From Prochlorococcus sp. AG-402-K22 (GTDB lineage: Bacteria; Cyanobacteriota; Cyanobacteriia; PCC-6307; Cyanobiaceae): a DNA stretch of 64,000 bases. Below the pieces are notes generated by a model that saw only the letters and a list, made by a program, of their open reading frames with translations, did not search any database and was not told the origin of the DNA. Where the stretch lies: contig QCIJ01000001.1 of NCBI GenBank assembly GCA_003216755.1, positions 62,001 to 126,000 on the forward strand, written 5' to 3'. Position 1 is the stretch's first letter. Each line of letters starts with the position of its first letter. The position numbers and the translations under genes are program-made. Below, one piece after another: positions 37,190 through 46,842 of this stretch.

Positions 37190-37459
37190 ATGTCCAATTG
37201 GACTAGGTGATCTCAACCGATGTTTCGGACAGCGGTTCGACTCCGCTCAACTCCACTTATTGGGGTTGCAATGGTTTCGACGGGACATAAGGAAGGTGAC
37301 TGAAGCCTGCTCGGTTAGAGCAAAAACACAAACGCTAACAAAATCGTTAGTTTCTCCCGTCAAACAGCACCAGTTGCTGCTTGATCCTTAAAGGAGATGG
37401 GGTCATATCAGCCTTATAAACCAAATGATACGAGGAGTCTGGAAGGACTCCACTTTTTT
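37190..37459 (+). ncRNA. ssrA: tmRNA, permuted two-piece form
   Basis: The acceptor piece comes first: T arm AGCGG-TTCGACT-CCGCT at 37231-37247, then CAACTCC and discriminator A at 37255. A short spacer follows, then the coding piece starting GGGGTTG at 37262. GGGGTTG pairs with CAACTCC across the break and includes a G3-U70 pair, the alanine identity element. The tag frame at 37334-37384 reads ANKIVSFSRQTAPVAA followed by TGA. The order acceptor piece then coding piece is the reverse of a one-piece tmRNA, so the precursor must be cut. The exact 5' end near 37190 is uncertain. Confidence 0.93.
37434..37459 (+). terminator. Hairpin with T run at tmRNA 3' end
   Basis: GGAGTC (37434-37439) pairs with GACTCC (37446-37451) around a six-base loop, followed by CACTTTTTT. 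It may serve both as the last tmRNA helix and as intrinsic terminator. Confidence 0.7.
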
Positions 37460-37613
37460 AAATAACTAAGAAGTTGTATTAGATAATTTATTATTTTGTA
37501 AATATTGCTGCAATTGCACGTATTAAAAAGAATTTTTCTAATTTTATAAGTATAAATACTGAGAAGATTAGTATTAAATTAATTTATCTTATTAAAAACT
37601 CTAATCCTTTAAA

Positions 37614-37751
37614 ATGGAACCTAATAAAAACCTAAATGACTTGTTAATAAATTTCAAACCTAAAGTTATTAGATTCACAGGTGAAAAATTTCCTACTGAA
37701 CTATGGAATAGTAGTTGTGAAATAAAAAAAAATAAGAAGATATCTACCTAA
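37614..37751 (+). CDS. Small basic protein, 45 aa, unknown
   Basis: ATG frame of 45 residues beginning MEPNKNLNDLLINFKPKVIR, then FTGEKFPTELWNSS, ending in a lysine-rich tail KKNKKIST. No membrane span. It lies between tmRNA and the convergent aldo/keto reductase (eight bases between stops). The non-repetitive middle part suggests a real coding sequence, but only comparison with related genomes could confirm it. Confidence 0.45.
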   Translation: MEPNKNLNDLLINFKPKVIRFTGEKFPTELWNSSCEIKKNKKIST

Positions 37752-37759
37752 AAATTTTA

Positions 37760-38743
37760 TTAAATACTTGAAAAAGGATTTTTTGGCATTTTTTTTAAAC
37801 AACTTTTAGAAACTTCCTGAAGTAATTTAAATTCCTCTTTATTTAAATTCCACTTGAATACATTCGATACATCTATAACTTGAGATTTTTTTCGCATTCC
37901 AACGAGTGGAACAGTTCCTTGATAACAACACCAATTAATTGCAACTTGCGCTTGAGAAACTGATCTTTGATTCGCAATTCTTTTAAGACACCTCCGCAAT
38001 TCATATGTTGGTTTTTTATAGTTTTCGAATAAAGCATTACGAATAAAACTTTTTTCTTTATTTTCTTTTTTATCTGGATCAATACAAAGTATTCCAAAGG
38101 ACAAAGGACTATAAGCAAAGAAATCAATATTATTTGCTTCGCAAATTTTTTTTACCTGATATTGTTTTCCTAAATCGGGAGCAAGCAAAGAAAACTGTAT
38201 CTGAACACTTTTTAGGCTCTGATTTCTTTTTGCCAAGTAATTAATTAATTTCGTTAATCTTTTAGGGCCAATATTTGATAAGCCGATTTGAAAATCAAAG
38301 CCTTGATCTTTTAAATCGCAAAGATTGTTCAAAAGCCCTAATTCCTGCAAAGGATTGTATTTTGCAGTTGACCAATGTAATTGCACTATATCTAATTTGT
38401 TATTAAGCCTTTCTAAACTTTTCAAAAAAGGTTTATTAAAACCTCTGTCACCGATTCTCCAAGGATAAGGTGCAAGTTTGGTTGCTACTTGAATTCTTTT
38501 TTTCTTTGCTGAAGGAGTATTTAGTAAAAATTTGCCTATCAATAATTCACTTCTACCCTGCAGATTCCCAGTACCGTAAGAATCTGCAGTATCAATTAGA
38601 TCAAAACCTCTTCGTAACGCTTCATTATATGTCTCACGTAAATCATCATCATTTAAGGATTTATAGTTCCAAAAAAGCTTATTACCCCAGGACCAAGTAC
38701 CTAATCCAATTCTTTTCTTCACTGGCCTATTTAAATAAAGCAC
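37760..38743 (-). CDS. Aldo/keto reductase
   Basis: The 327-residue protein has the aldo/keto reductase TIM barrel. The tetrad is visible: Asp and Tyr in DTADSYGTGNLQGRSE, Lys in VATKLAPYPW, His in VQLHWS. The NADPH-binding C-terminus appears as VPLVGMRKKSQV. It resembles the plant and cyanobacterial pyridoxal-reductase-like group. Physiological substrate unknown. Start is GTG at 38743. Confidence 0.9.
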   Translation of the reverse strand: MLYLNRPVKKRIGLGTWSWGNKLFWNYKSLNDDDLRETYNEALRRGFDLIDTADSYGTGNLQGRSELLIGKFLLNTPSAKKKRIQVATKLAPYPWRIGDRGFNKPFLKSLERLNNKLDIVQLHWSTAKYNPLQELGLLNNLCDLKDQGFDFQIGLSNIGPKRLTKLINYLAKRNQSLKSVQIQFSLLAPDLGKQYQVKKICEANNIDFFAYSPLSFGILCIDPDKKENKEKSFIRNALFENYKKPTYELRRCLKRIANQRSVSQAQVAINWCCYQGTVPLVGMRKKSQVIDVSNVFKWNLNKEEFKLLQEVSKSCLKKMPKNPFSSI

Positions 38744-38873
38744 TTAATTAAGGTTATCTAAAAATATTGACCTATTTAAAATATTTCAAAAAATAAGTTT
38801 TAAAGCATTAATAATCAATATCTCTTGACATCAAGAAATTATTCTCCAAAGTAAGAGAAATAAAAATAAAAAA

Positions 38874-39545
38874 TTGTTCATTACCGTTTGCGGACAAAAG
38901 GGAGGGGTGGCCAAGACCTGCACAAGTATTCACCTTGCTAGTGTTTGGCATTCTGAAGGTAAAAAAGTTTGCATAGTCGATGCTGACAAAAATAGATCTG
39001 CATTAGCATATTCATCAAGAGGCAATCTTCCATTTCCAGTTTTCCCCGTCAGTTCAGCTGCTAAAGCATCAAGATCATCAGAAATAGTCATAACTGATGG
39101 GCAAGCTAGCAGTGATCAAGAAGAACTTAAACACTTAGCGTATGGTTCAGATTTAGTTATCTTACCTACCACTGCAAAAGCAAGATCAGTAGAATTAACA
39201 GTTGAACTTGCTAATTTATTAAGAAACTTAAAAGTAAACCATGCAGTAGTAATAGTAAAAGTTGATTTTAGACAGCAAAAAGCAGCGCAACAAGCCAAAG
39301 CAGCTCTAGAAAATTTTGGTTTACATGTTTTTGATAAATTTATACCCTTACTTTCAGCATTTGATAAAGCAGAAGCCTCTGGTAATGCTGTATTTGAAGC
39401 TGTAGACGATTTAGGTAGATCAGATCCTCGTCGAATGACGGGCTGGTCTGCTTATTGTTCAATTGCCTCACAAATTCCATGCCTGATTTCGAAGCCCTCA
39501 TCCGACACCAACAACTTAAACAACCAACAACCAATCAGCGCTTAA
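38874..39545 (+). CDS. ParA/MinD-family ATPase with altered Walker A
   Basis: The 223-residue protein has the deviant Walker A block near the N-terminus as GQKGGVAKTCTSIHLASVW and a CIVDADKNRSALAY switch I region, with VITDGQA-type switch II. The normal KGGxGKT has Ala instead of Gly before the Lys and Cys after the Thr. ParA proteins position DNA or protein cargo such as carboxysomes; no ParB is adjacent. The start is TTG at 38874 (MFITVCGQ). Its last 67 bases overlap the next gene in another frame. Confidence 0.82.
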   Translation: MFITVCGQKGGVAKTCTSIHLASVWHSEGKKVCIVDADKNRSALAYSSRGNLPFPVFPVSSAAKASRSSEIVITDGQASSDQEELKHLAYGSDLVILPTTAKARSVELTVELANLLRNLKVNHAVVIVKVDFRQQKAAQQAKAALENFGLHVFDKFIPLLSAFDKAEASGNAVFEAVDDLGRSDPRRMTGWSAYCSIASQIPCLISKPSSDTNNLNNQQPISA

Positions 39546-39721
39546 AAGTAGTTGATTCTCCTAATTTTGAAGAAGAAAAAAACGAAGAAGCAAAAATTAG
39601 ACAATCTGGATTATTAGTTAATTTTTTTGGAGGTTTTATAGGCTCTGTAATTGGAACTTTAACAATACTGTTTCTTTACATGAATGAATATTTACCATTA
39701 GATTTACTAAAATTTAAGTAG
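39479..39721 (+). CDS. Small single-span membrane protein overlapping parA-like gene, 80 aa
   Basis: ATG at 39479 opens an 80-residue frame, MPDFEALIRHQQLKQPTTNQ, with an acidic middle and one C-terminal membrane span (LLVNFFGGFIGSVIGTLTIL). It starts inside the ParA-like gene and overlaps it by 67 bases in another frame, then overlaps argJ tail-to-tail by eight bases. The membrane span lies mostly outside the overlap. It may anchor or partner the ATPase; this is inference from position. Confidence 0.6.
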   Translation: MPDFEALIRHQQLKQPTTNQRLKVVDSPNFEEEKNEEAKIRQSGLLVNFFGGFIGSVIGTLTILFLYMNEYLPLDLLKFK

Positions 39722-40952
39722 TATATTCGCTATTTATTTCAACATACTTTTTAGAAAGATCGCACCCCCAAGCTGTGCCTTTCGATTCGCCAGAATTTAG
39801 ATTAATCATAATTTTTACAATATCATCTACTAAATATCTACCTTTCATTCTGGACTTAATATAGTCTGTGACTTTTTGTGGATCATATTTATTTATCTTG
39901 CCGTTTTCCAAAATCTGAGCGTTTCCTATATACAAGTCAACGTCATTTAAATTAAATTTAATTCCAGAATTACCTGCAGCAGAAATGATTCGTCCCCAAT
40001 TCGGATCACAACCATGTATCGCAGTTTTTACCAAGGCAGAATTACAAATAGATTTCGCGAGCATAATTGCATCATCTGTATTTTTTGCTCCTTGAACCAA
40101 AACTTCTAATAAACAATTTGCTCCCTCTCCATCCCTTGCAATATTTTTTGCCAAGTTCTGACATACAATATCAATCCCTTGTTGGATAATTGGAAAAAAC
40201 CTTTTTCCAATTTTCTCTCCTGCATTTATTCCAACAAAAGAATCATTTGTGCTTGTCTCTCCATCAACTGATATTGCATTAAAAGATTTTTTAACCGCAA
40301 TAGCAATCATTTTGTCCCATTCTTCTTTTTGAATGCCCGCATCACAGGTTAGAAAAGCAAGCATTGTAGCCATGTTGGGGTAAATCATTCCTGAACCTTT
40401 TGCAAATCCTGCTATTTTTATTTTTCTACCTTGAATAATCGTCTCTATTGACACTTTTTTCAAAGTCAAATCAGTAGTTAAAATTGCTTCTGCTGCATTT
40501 TGAAAATTATTACCTTTTAAATCACTAACTAAATTCGGTAAATTTTTTACTAAATCATTTATTTGTATTGGAATACCAATTACACCAGTTGAGCACATTA
40601 AAACTTCTTCTTCTTTTATTCCTAAAAGTTCCGCAATCTTTCCTGTAGCAATTTGAAAATGTTGAATGCCAAGATTTCCTGTACATGCATTTGCTTGACC
40701 AGAATTAATTAGTATTGCTCTTACAAAACCTGAAGTTGTTTTAATCCTTTCCTCACAAATATCCACACAAGAAGCGCGAACTATTGATTGGGTAAACATC
40801 CCAGTAAAAACACTTCCTTCTGGAGCGAGTATTAGTGCTAAATCTTTTTTATTAGAAGCTTTTAAACCAGCAGATATCCCAGCAAAAAGAAACCCCTTGG
40901 GTGTTACCTTACTGTCATCAACAAACGACCAATTGGAATCTAACTGGCTCAA
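39714..40952 (-). CDS. argJ: Bifunctional ornithine acetyltransferase / N-acetylglutamate synthase ArgJ
   Basis: The 412-residue enzyme transfers acetyl from N-acetylornithine to glutamate in the cyclic arginine pathway. The self-cleavage site is in KGSGMIYPNMATMLAFLTCD, with the new N-terminal threonine after ATM's alanine, giving two subunits. DGETSTNDSF and HGCDPNWGRI are further family blocks. The start is TTG at 40952. The product feeds arginine, which SpeA (44896) decarboxylates. Confidence 0.95.
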   Translation of the reverse strand: MSQLDSNWSFVDDSKVTPKGFLFAGISAGLKASNKKDLALILAPEGSVFTGMFTQSIVRASCVDICEERIKTTSGFVRAILINSGQANACTGNLGIQHFQIATGKIAELLGIKEEEVLMCSTGVIGIPIQINDLVKNLPNLVSDLKGNNFQNAAEAILTTDLTLKKVSIETIIQGRKIKIAGFAKGSGMIYPNMATMLAFLTCDAGIQKEEWDKMIAIAVKKSFNAISVDGETSTNDSFVGINAGEKIGKRFFPIIQQGIDIVCQNLAKNIARDGEGANCLLEVLVQGAKNTDDAIMLAKSICNSALVKTAIHGCDPNWGRIISAAGNSGIKFNLNDVDLYIGNAQILENGKINKYDPQKVTDYIKSRMKGRYLVDDIVKIMINLNSGESKGTAWGCDLSKKYVEINSEYTT

Positions 40953-41028
40953 ACTTTTTGGTATTTTAATTCATACTAACTACTCTTTAATACTAAAGAA
41001 ACTAAGTAATTAGATTATTATTAATTAT

Positions 41029-41646
41029 ATGGATATTCTTCAAAAATCAAAAAACAACCAAAGAAGGATTGGTTTAACAGGAGGTATTGCAAGTGGGAAG
41101 ACAACCATAACTAATTACATTAGAAAACATAAAAACATACCAATATTAGATTCAGATCATTTTTCAAGAGAATTAATCAAACCAAACACATATGGATATA
41201 AGAAAGTTTTAGATTATTTTGGAAATAAAATTATTGATAATAAGAGCAATTCAGAAAGGGAAATAAACAGAAAACTTTTAAGGAACATTATTTTTAAACA
41301 TTCAGAAAGCAAGGAATGGATTGAAAAACTACTTCACCCCTTAATTAAAGAAAGAATGATAGAAGAATGCAGTCAATACAGCAATAATCAAACTATAGTA
41401 TTGGTTATTCCATTATTGTTTGAAGCAAAATTTGAAGATATTTGCACTGAAATATGGTTAGTTAAATGTCCTAAAGAACTACAAAAAAACAGACTTATCA
41501 CAAGAGATAAAATTAGCGAAAAAGAAGCATACGAATTGATAAATTTTCAATTAAGTTTTGAAGAAAAAAGAAAATTTTCAGACATTATTTTAGATAATTC
41601 GGATGATCAAAATAAATGGATCAATACGATAAAAGAGCTTCTTTAA
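41029..41646 (+). CDS. coaE: Dephospho-CoA kinase
   Basis: The 205-residue P-loop kinase makes the last step of CoA synthesis. It shows IGLTGGIASGKTTITNYI (P-loop), DSDHFSRELIKPN (substrate Asp), and VIPLLFEAKFEDICTEIWLV. Length is standard. It is divergent from argJ and ends three bases before gatB's stop. Confidence 0.95.
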   Translation: MDILQKSKNNQRRIGLTGGIASGKTTITNYIRKHKNIPILDSDHFSRELIKPNTYGYKKVLDYFGNKIIDNKSNSEREINRKLLRNIIFKHSESKEWIEKLLHPLIKERMIEECSQYSNNQTIVLVIPLLFEAKFEDICTEIWLVKCPKELQKNRLITRDKISEKEAYELINFQLSFEEKRKFSDIILDNSDDQNKWINTIKELL

Positions 41647-41649
41647 GCT

Positions 41650-43122
41650 TTAGCTATTTAATTTTTCCATAAGAAGTTTATTAGCAAGTTTAGGGTCAGC
41701 TTTACCTTTTGTTCTTTTCATAAGTTGACCAACAAAAAAACCAAGTAACTTAGTTTTCCCATTTTTAAATGCTTGAACTTCATTTGGATGTTCATTTATA
41801 AGTTCATCAATTAGTGGTAAAATACTTGAAGAATCAGATATCATTGCCAACCCTTTTTCTTCAACTAATTTTTTCGGAGAAATATTTTTTTCAATTAGTA
41901 CAGGTAAAATTTCTTTTGCAATTTTTCCACTAATTATATTTTTTGAAATCATGCTAATCATTTCAGCAAGATTTTCAGGACTAAGCTTTAATTCACTAAA
42001 ACTTAGTTTGTTTGATTTTAAATAGCCCACAATATCACTCGTTACCCAATTTGACGCTAGTTTAGCCTCAGCACCATTTGCTACTGTTTCTTCAAAAAAG
42101 TTTGCCATGCTTATATCATCAGAAATTACCCTTGCATCATATGCAGACAACCCAAATTGACGTACATATTTATTTCTTTTCTTTGAAGGTAATTCTGGTA
42201 GTTCTTTAAACCATATTTCTTGTTGGGCTTTTGTTATTTCAATTGGACCTAAGTCAGGATCAGGAAAATATCTATAGTCACTGCTACCCTCTTTTAATCT
42301 CATACTTTTCGTTAATTGCTTAGCTTCATCCCATAACCTTGTTTCTTGGAAAATTTTTCCTCCATTTTCATAAACTTCTATTTGTCTGGCTATTTCATAA
42401 TCACAAGCCTTTTGAATTGCAGAAAATGAATTCATATTTTTTATTTCCACTTTGGTACCAAAAGGAGCATTAGGTCCTTTTCTAACTGAAATATTGACAT
42501 CACAGCGTAATGAACCCTCTTGCATATTTCCGTCTGATACTCCTAGATATCTAACTGTTCTTCTAATCTCTGAAGCATATTCGGATGCCTCTTTACCTGA
42601 TCTAATATCTGGTTTGCTTACAATCTCACAAAGTGCTATTCCGGCTCGATTGTAATCAACTAAAGAATACTTTGAACCAGCTAATCTATCACTTCCTGAA
42701 TGGACTAGTTTTCCAGCGTCTTCTTCCATATGTAGCCTTTCTATACCAATATTTTTGATATAAGGTTCTTTGTCCTTTTCAATTATTTCAACCTCTAACC
42801 AGCCATTTTCAGCTAGTGGCTCATCAAATTGTGAAATTTGATAATTTTTAGGCAGATCAGGATAAAAATATTGTTTTCTATCAAATTTACAATGTTCTGC
42901 AACTTTTAAATTTAATGCTAACGAAGTTTTTACAGCATACTCAAGAACAGTCTCATTCAAAACTGGAAGAGTTCCTGGTAAACCACAAACTACAGGATCT
43001 ATATGCGTATTAGGTGCATCACCAAAAGCTGTTGACGCAGATGTGAATATTTTACTTTTCGTATTAAGCTGTACATGAGTTTCCAAACCAATCACAGCTT
43101 CCCAAGATTCCAAATTGTTCAT
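41650..43122 (-). CDS. gatB: Aspartyl/glutamyl-tRNA amidotransferase subunit B
   Basis: The 490-residue protein is the GatB subunit that activates mischarged Glu-tRNA-Gln (or Asp-tRNA-Asn). It has AVIGLETHVQLNTKSKIF, KFDRKQYFYPDLPKNYQISQ, RIERLHMEEDAGK-like sequence and the C-terminal YqeY-like tail. I start at ATG 43122 (MNNLESWEAV); a frame from 43179 would add 19 unconserved residues. gatA and gatC are not in the window. Confidence 0.96.
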   Translation of the reverse strand: MNNLESWEAVIGLETHVQLNTKSKIFTSASTAFGDAPNTHIDPVVCGLPGTLPVLNETVLEYAVKTSLALNLKVAEHCKFDRKQYFYPDLPKNYQISQFDEPLAENGWLEVEIIEKDKEPYIKNIGIERLHMEEDAGKLVHSGSDRLAGSKYSLVDYNRAGIALCEIVSKPDIRSGKEASEYASEIRRTVRYLGVSDGNMQEGSLRCDVNISVRKGPNAPFGTKVEIKNMNSFSAIQKACDYEIARQIEVYENGGKIFQETRLWDEAKQLTKSMRLKEGSSDYRYFPDPDLGPIEITKAQQEIWFKELPELPSKKRNKYVRQFGLSAYDARVISDDISMANFFEETVANGAEAKLASNWVTSDIVGYLKSNKLSFSELKLSPENLAEMISMISKNIISGKIAKEILPVLIEKNISPKKLVEEKGLAMISDSSSILPLIDELINEHPNEVQAFKNGKTKLLGFFVGQLMKRTKGKADPKLANKLLMEKLNS

Positions 43123-43201
43123 TATCAAAAGTCTCTTTACTAATATTATTGGATATAAAGGAAAAGAGGACCAAAACACAAATAAAAATATTAATTTTTA
43201 A

Positions 43202-44311
43202 ATGGCACAAGAAACCAAAAATTCAATATTAATCATTGGCGGTGGACTTTTAGGTTTATCTATTGCTTATGAATTTTCTAAAAATAACTTCAAAGTTTTA
43301 GTTTTAAGCAAAAACAGAAATGAATCAGCTGGATTTGTTGCTGCAGGAATGTTAGCTACTCATGCCGAAGGGCTCGAAGATGAATTACTAAAATTTGGCC
43401 AAGAAAGTCAAAATCTAATTCCAAAGTGGATAAAAAGTATTGAACAAGATAGCAATATTAAATGCGGTTTAAAAAAATGTGGCATAGTAGTTCCTTTTAA
43501 AAACAAAGAAGATCTTGAAGAGTTTCCCACTTATGAATATGGAAAATATTTAAATCACAAAGATCTTCAAACAGAAATTAATGGAATGAATTCTATTTGG
43601 AAACATGGTTTACTTTTTGAACAAGATGGTCAAATAGATAACCGAAGAAGACTGATGCGTGCTCTTGAGAGAGCATGCTCCTTGCATGGAGTCGAATTTC
43701 AAGAGGGATCAGAAGTAGAGGATTTGACATTCGAAAAAAACAAAATTACAGGTGCAACAGTTTTATGTGCCACTGGGGAAATAAAAAAAATTAACTGCGA
43801 AAAAGCAATTATATGCAGCGGTGCTTGGAGTAAAAAAATTTTTAATAAGATTCCAGTCTTTCCTGTAAAAGGACAAATGCTATCAATACAAGGTCCAACA
43901 AATTTTTTGAAAAGAGTTATTTTTGGTCCAAAAACTTATCTAGTTCCCCGTGATGATGGACTTATTATAGTTGGAGCGACAGTTGAAAAAGATTCAAAAT
44001 TTAATCAGGGTAATACTCCTAATGGAATAAAAAAACTGCAAGAAGGCATTCGCTCCTTATTGCCAGAAGCTATTAATTGGCCACAAATGGAACATTGGTG
44101 GGGATTTAGACCTTGCACACCAGATCTAAAACCAATAATTGGAAAATCAAAAATTGAAAATCTTTTTATAGCTACAGGACATTACAGAAATGGGGTTTTA
44201 TTTTCTGCAATAACAAGTGATCTTCTTTTGAAAATAGTTCAAAATAAAAATCTCAAAGAAATAGAAAAAACCTTTTTAGAAAAATTTAGTTTAGATAGAT
44301 TTGCGATTTAA
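43202..44311 (+). CDS. thiO: FAD-dependent glycine oxidase-like protein (ThiO type)
   Basis: The 369-residue flavoprotein belongs to the DAO family. The FAD loop is IIGGGLLGLSIAYEFSKN; the C-terminal block WWGFRPCTPDLKPIIGKS and ATGHYRNGVLFSAITS match ThiO/glycine oxidase, which makes dehydroglycine for the thiazole of thiamine. It could instead oxidise another amine. It lies between gatB (divergent) and ndk (convergent, three bases between). Confidence 0.82.
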   Translation: MAQETKNSILIIGGGLLGLSIAYEFSKNNFKVLVLSKNRNESAGFVAAGMLATHAEGLEDELLKFGQESQNLIPKWIKSIEQDSNIKCGLKKCGIVVPFKNKEDLEEFPTYEYGKYLNHKDLQTEINGMNSIWKHGLLFEQDGQIDNRRRLMRALERACSLHGVEFQEGSEVEDLTFEKNKITGATVLCATGEIKKINCEKAIICSGAWSKKIFNKIPVFPVKGQMLSIQGPTNFLKRVIFGPKTYLVPRDDGLIIVGATVEKDSKFNQGNTPNGIKKLQEGIRSLLPEAINWPQMEHWWGFRPCTPDLKPIIGKSKIENLFIATGHYRNGVLFSAITSDLLLKIVQNKNLKEIEKTFLEKFSLDRFAI

Positions 44312-44314
44312 ATT

Positions 44315-44773
44315 TTAATTTTCAGATCGCCATTTCGAATCAGAAGTTTCCCACTCACATAATTCCTCTTCGTTAAACCATAGATCAATTTCAAATTTTG
44401 CTGTATCTTCTCCATCAGAACCATGAATAATATTCCTCCCAATATCAATAGCTAAATCACCTCTAATTGTTCCAGGCTCTGCTTCCAGAGGTTTTGTTGC
44501 ACCTATTAGTTTTCTAGCGCTCAAAATTACTCCTTCGCCTTCCCACACCATTGCTACAACAGGACCACTTGAAATAAAGTCTACTAAATCACCAAAAAAG
44601 GGTCTTTCTCTATGTACTCCATAATGATTTTGAGCAAGTTCTTTTGAAGGAATTAATTGCTTTAATCCAACCAATTTAAATCCTTTTTTTTCATATCTGC
44701 CAATAATCTCAGAAACATATCCTCTTTGAACTCCATCTGGTTTAATTGCAATAAAGGTTCTCTCTTTGGTCAT
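44315..44773 (-). CDS. ndk: Nucleoside diphosphate kinase
   Basis: The 152-residue enzyme balances nucleoside triphosphates. Active-site histidine lies in [38 protein letters not shown] and [17 protein letters not shown] are typical. Length and motifs are full. Single gene, divergent from speA across 122 bases. Confidence 0.97.
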   Translation of the reverse strand: MTKERTFIAIKPDGVQRGYVSEIIGRYEKKGFKLVGLKQLIPSKELAQNHYGVHRERPFFGDLVDFISSGPVVAMVWEGEGVILSARKLIGATKPLEAEPGTIRGDLAIDIGRNIIHGSDGEDTAKFEIDLWFNEEELCEWETSDSKWRSEN

Positions 44774-44895
44774 TTAGTTAATAATCACTCTATGTATATT
44801 CAACTTTTGGGTGGTAACTTGGCAAGTAATCATTAAAATAAAAGATATTGTTTTGAGTTATTTTCAAAAACATTTATTAATCACTAAGACATAAA

Positions 44896-46842
44896 TTGAC
44901 CAATTTTGAGCAGAAAAAATTAAAGAATATTTGGACTATTGAAGATAGTATTTCGACTTATAACATAGACAAATGGGGGGATAAATATTTTTCTATAAAT
45001 TCCAAAGGAAATATATCAGTAATTAAAGATATAAAATCTGAAAATAAGATTGATCTTTTTAAGCTTGTCAAAGAACTTAAGAGTAGAGAAATAAATCCTC
45101 CATTAATCATAAGATTTAATGATATTTTGAAAGATCGCATAAATGCATTACATGACTCTTTTTTAAAAGCTATAAAAACCTATAAATATAAGAACATTTA
45201 TCAAGGCGTTTTTCCTGTCAAATGTAATCAACAGAAAAATGTCCTAGAAAAGATAATAGAGTTTGGTAGCCAATGGAATTTTGGTTTAGAAGTAGGAAGT
45301 AAATCAGAACTATTAATTGGCCTTGCACTTCTTGAAAACCAAAATTCATTATTAATATGCAACGGATATAAAGATAAAAAATATATTGAGATTGCTACTT
45401 TGGCCAGAAAACTCGGCAAAAATCCAATAATAGTTATTGAACAACGAGATGAGGTAAAAAGAATTATTCAAGCAGTTCAAGAACTTAACGCGACTCCATT
45501 GATAGGAATTAGAGCAAAGTTATCAAGTAAAAGTAGTGGTAGGTGGGGTAAATCTATTGGAGATAATTCCAAATTTGGATTATCAATCCCAGAAATTATG
45601 TTGACAATAAAAGAACTAAAAGAAGCAAATCTTATCAACGAAATGAAATTGCTCCATTTTCATATAGGCAGTCAAATAAGTGATATTGCTGTGATCAAAG
45701 ACGCATTACAAGAAGCGAGTCAAATATATGTTGAACTATGCAAACTAGGAGCACCAATGCAATATATCGATGTTGGGGGAGGATTAGGAATAGATTTTGA
45801 TGGAACGAAAACCTCCTCAAACACCTCTACTAATTATTCTCTTCAAAATTATGCTAACGATGTAATTGCAACTATTAAAGATTCATGTGAATTAAATAAT
45901 ATAAAGCATCCAACCATAATCTCAGAAAGTGGAAGAGCAATAATTAGTCATTGTTCAGTTTTAATTTTTAATGTCTTAGGAACAAGCCATGTCAGTTCCA
46001 AACTACAAATTTTTGATAAAAAAAATCAACAATTAATAATTTCAAATTTACTTGAAACTTTCAATGAATTAAAAAAACTTAAAAATAAAAAAATAAATTT
46101 ATCTCAAATAATTGAACTATGGAATGATGCAAAAAAGTTTAAAGAAGATTGCTTAGTCGCTTTTAGATTAGGATTTTTAAGTTTAGCAGAAAGAGCTTAT
46201 GCCGAAGAACTTACTTGGGCATGCGCAAAAGAAATTTCTAATAACCTGAATAATGATGAAATCAATCACCCTGATTTATCTGAAATTACAGAAACTCTTG
46301 CATCAACTTATTATGCAAATTTATCTATCTTTAAATCTATTCCCGATAGCTGGGCAATAAATCAGATTTTTCCAATAGTACCAATACATAGGCACTTAGA
46401 GGAGCCGTTCTGCAAAGGCAACTTTGCAGATTTAACTTGTGATTCAGATGGGAAACTAAATAATTTTATTGATGATGGAAAAATTAAATCATTACTAAAT
46501 TTACATAAGCCAGAGGAAGATAAAGATTATCTAATTGGAATTTTTATGACTGGAGCCTATCAAGAAGCACTAGGAAACTTGCACAATTTATTTGGCAGTA
46601 CAAACGTTGTTCATATAGACATAAATCAAGATGATTCATATAAGGTCAAAAATATTATTAAAGAGGACAGTAAATCTGAAATTTTACAATTATTAGATTA
46701 CAGTTCAGCTTCTTTGGTTGAATCTATAAGAATTAATACTGAATCATCAATTGATCAAAAAAAATTAACTATTGAAGAAGCAAGGAAATTAATGGATCAA
46801 ATCGAAATTAGTCTCAGAAAAAGTAGTTATTTATCAGAATGA
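44896..46842 (+). CDS. speA: Biosynthetic arginine decarboxylase
   Basis: The 648-residue PLP enzyme makes agmatine from arginine for polyamines. The PLP lysine is in [14 protein letters not shown], with [11 protein letters not shown] and ESGRAIISH, and the C-terminal [20 protein letters not shown]. Length is typical of SpeA. The start is TTG at 44896. It overlaps alaS by 16 bases at the 3' ends. Confidence 0.95.
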   Translation: MTNFEQKKLKNIWTIEDSISTYNIDKWGDKYFSINSKGNISVIKDIKSENKIDLFKLVKELKSREINPPLIIRFNDILKDRINALHDSFLKAIKTYKYKNIYQGVFPVKCNQQKNVLEKIIEFGSQWNFGLEVGSKSELLIGLALLENQNSLLICNGYKDKKYIEIATLARKLGKNPIIVIEQRDEVKRIIQAVQELNATPLIGIRAKLSSKSSGRWGKSIGDNSKFGLSIPEIMLTIKELKEANLINEMKLLHFHIGSQISDIAVIKDALQEASQIYVELCKLGAPMQYIDVGGGLGIDFDGTKTSSNTSTNYSLQNYANDVIATIKDSCELNNIKHPTIISESGRAIISHCSVLIFNVLGTSHVSSKLQIFDKKNQQLIISNLLETFNELKKLKNKKINLSQIIELWNDAKKFKEDCLVAFRLGFLSLAERAYAEELTWACAKEISNNLNNDEINHPDLSEITETLASTYYANLSIFKSIPDSWAINQIFPIVPIHRHLEEPFCKGNFADLTCDSDGKLNNFIDDGKIKSLLNLHKPEEDKDYLIGIFMTGAYQEALGNLHNLFGSTNVVHIDINQDDSYKVKNIIKEDSKSEILQLLDYSSASLVESIRINTESSIDQKKLTIEEARKLMDQIEISLRKSSYLSE

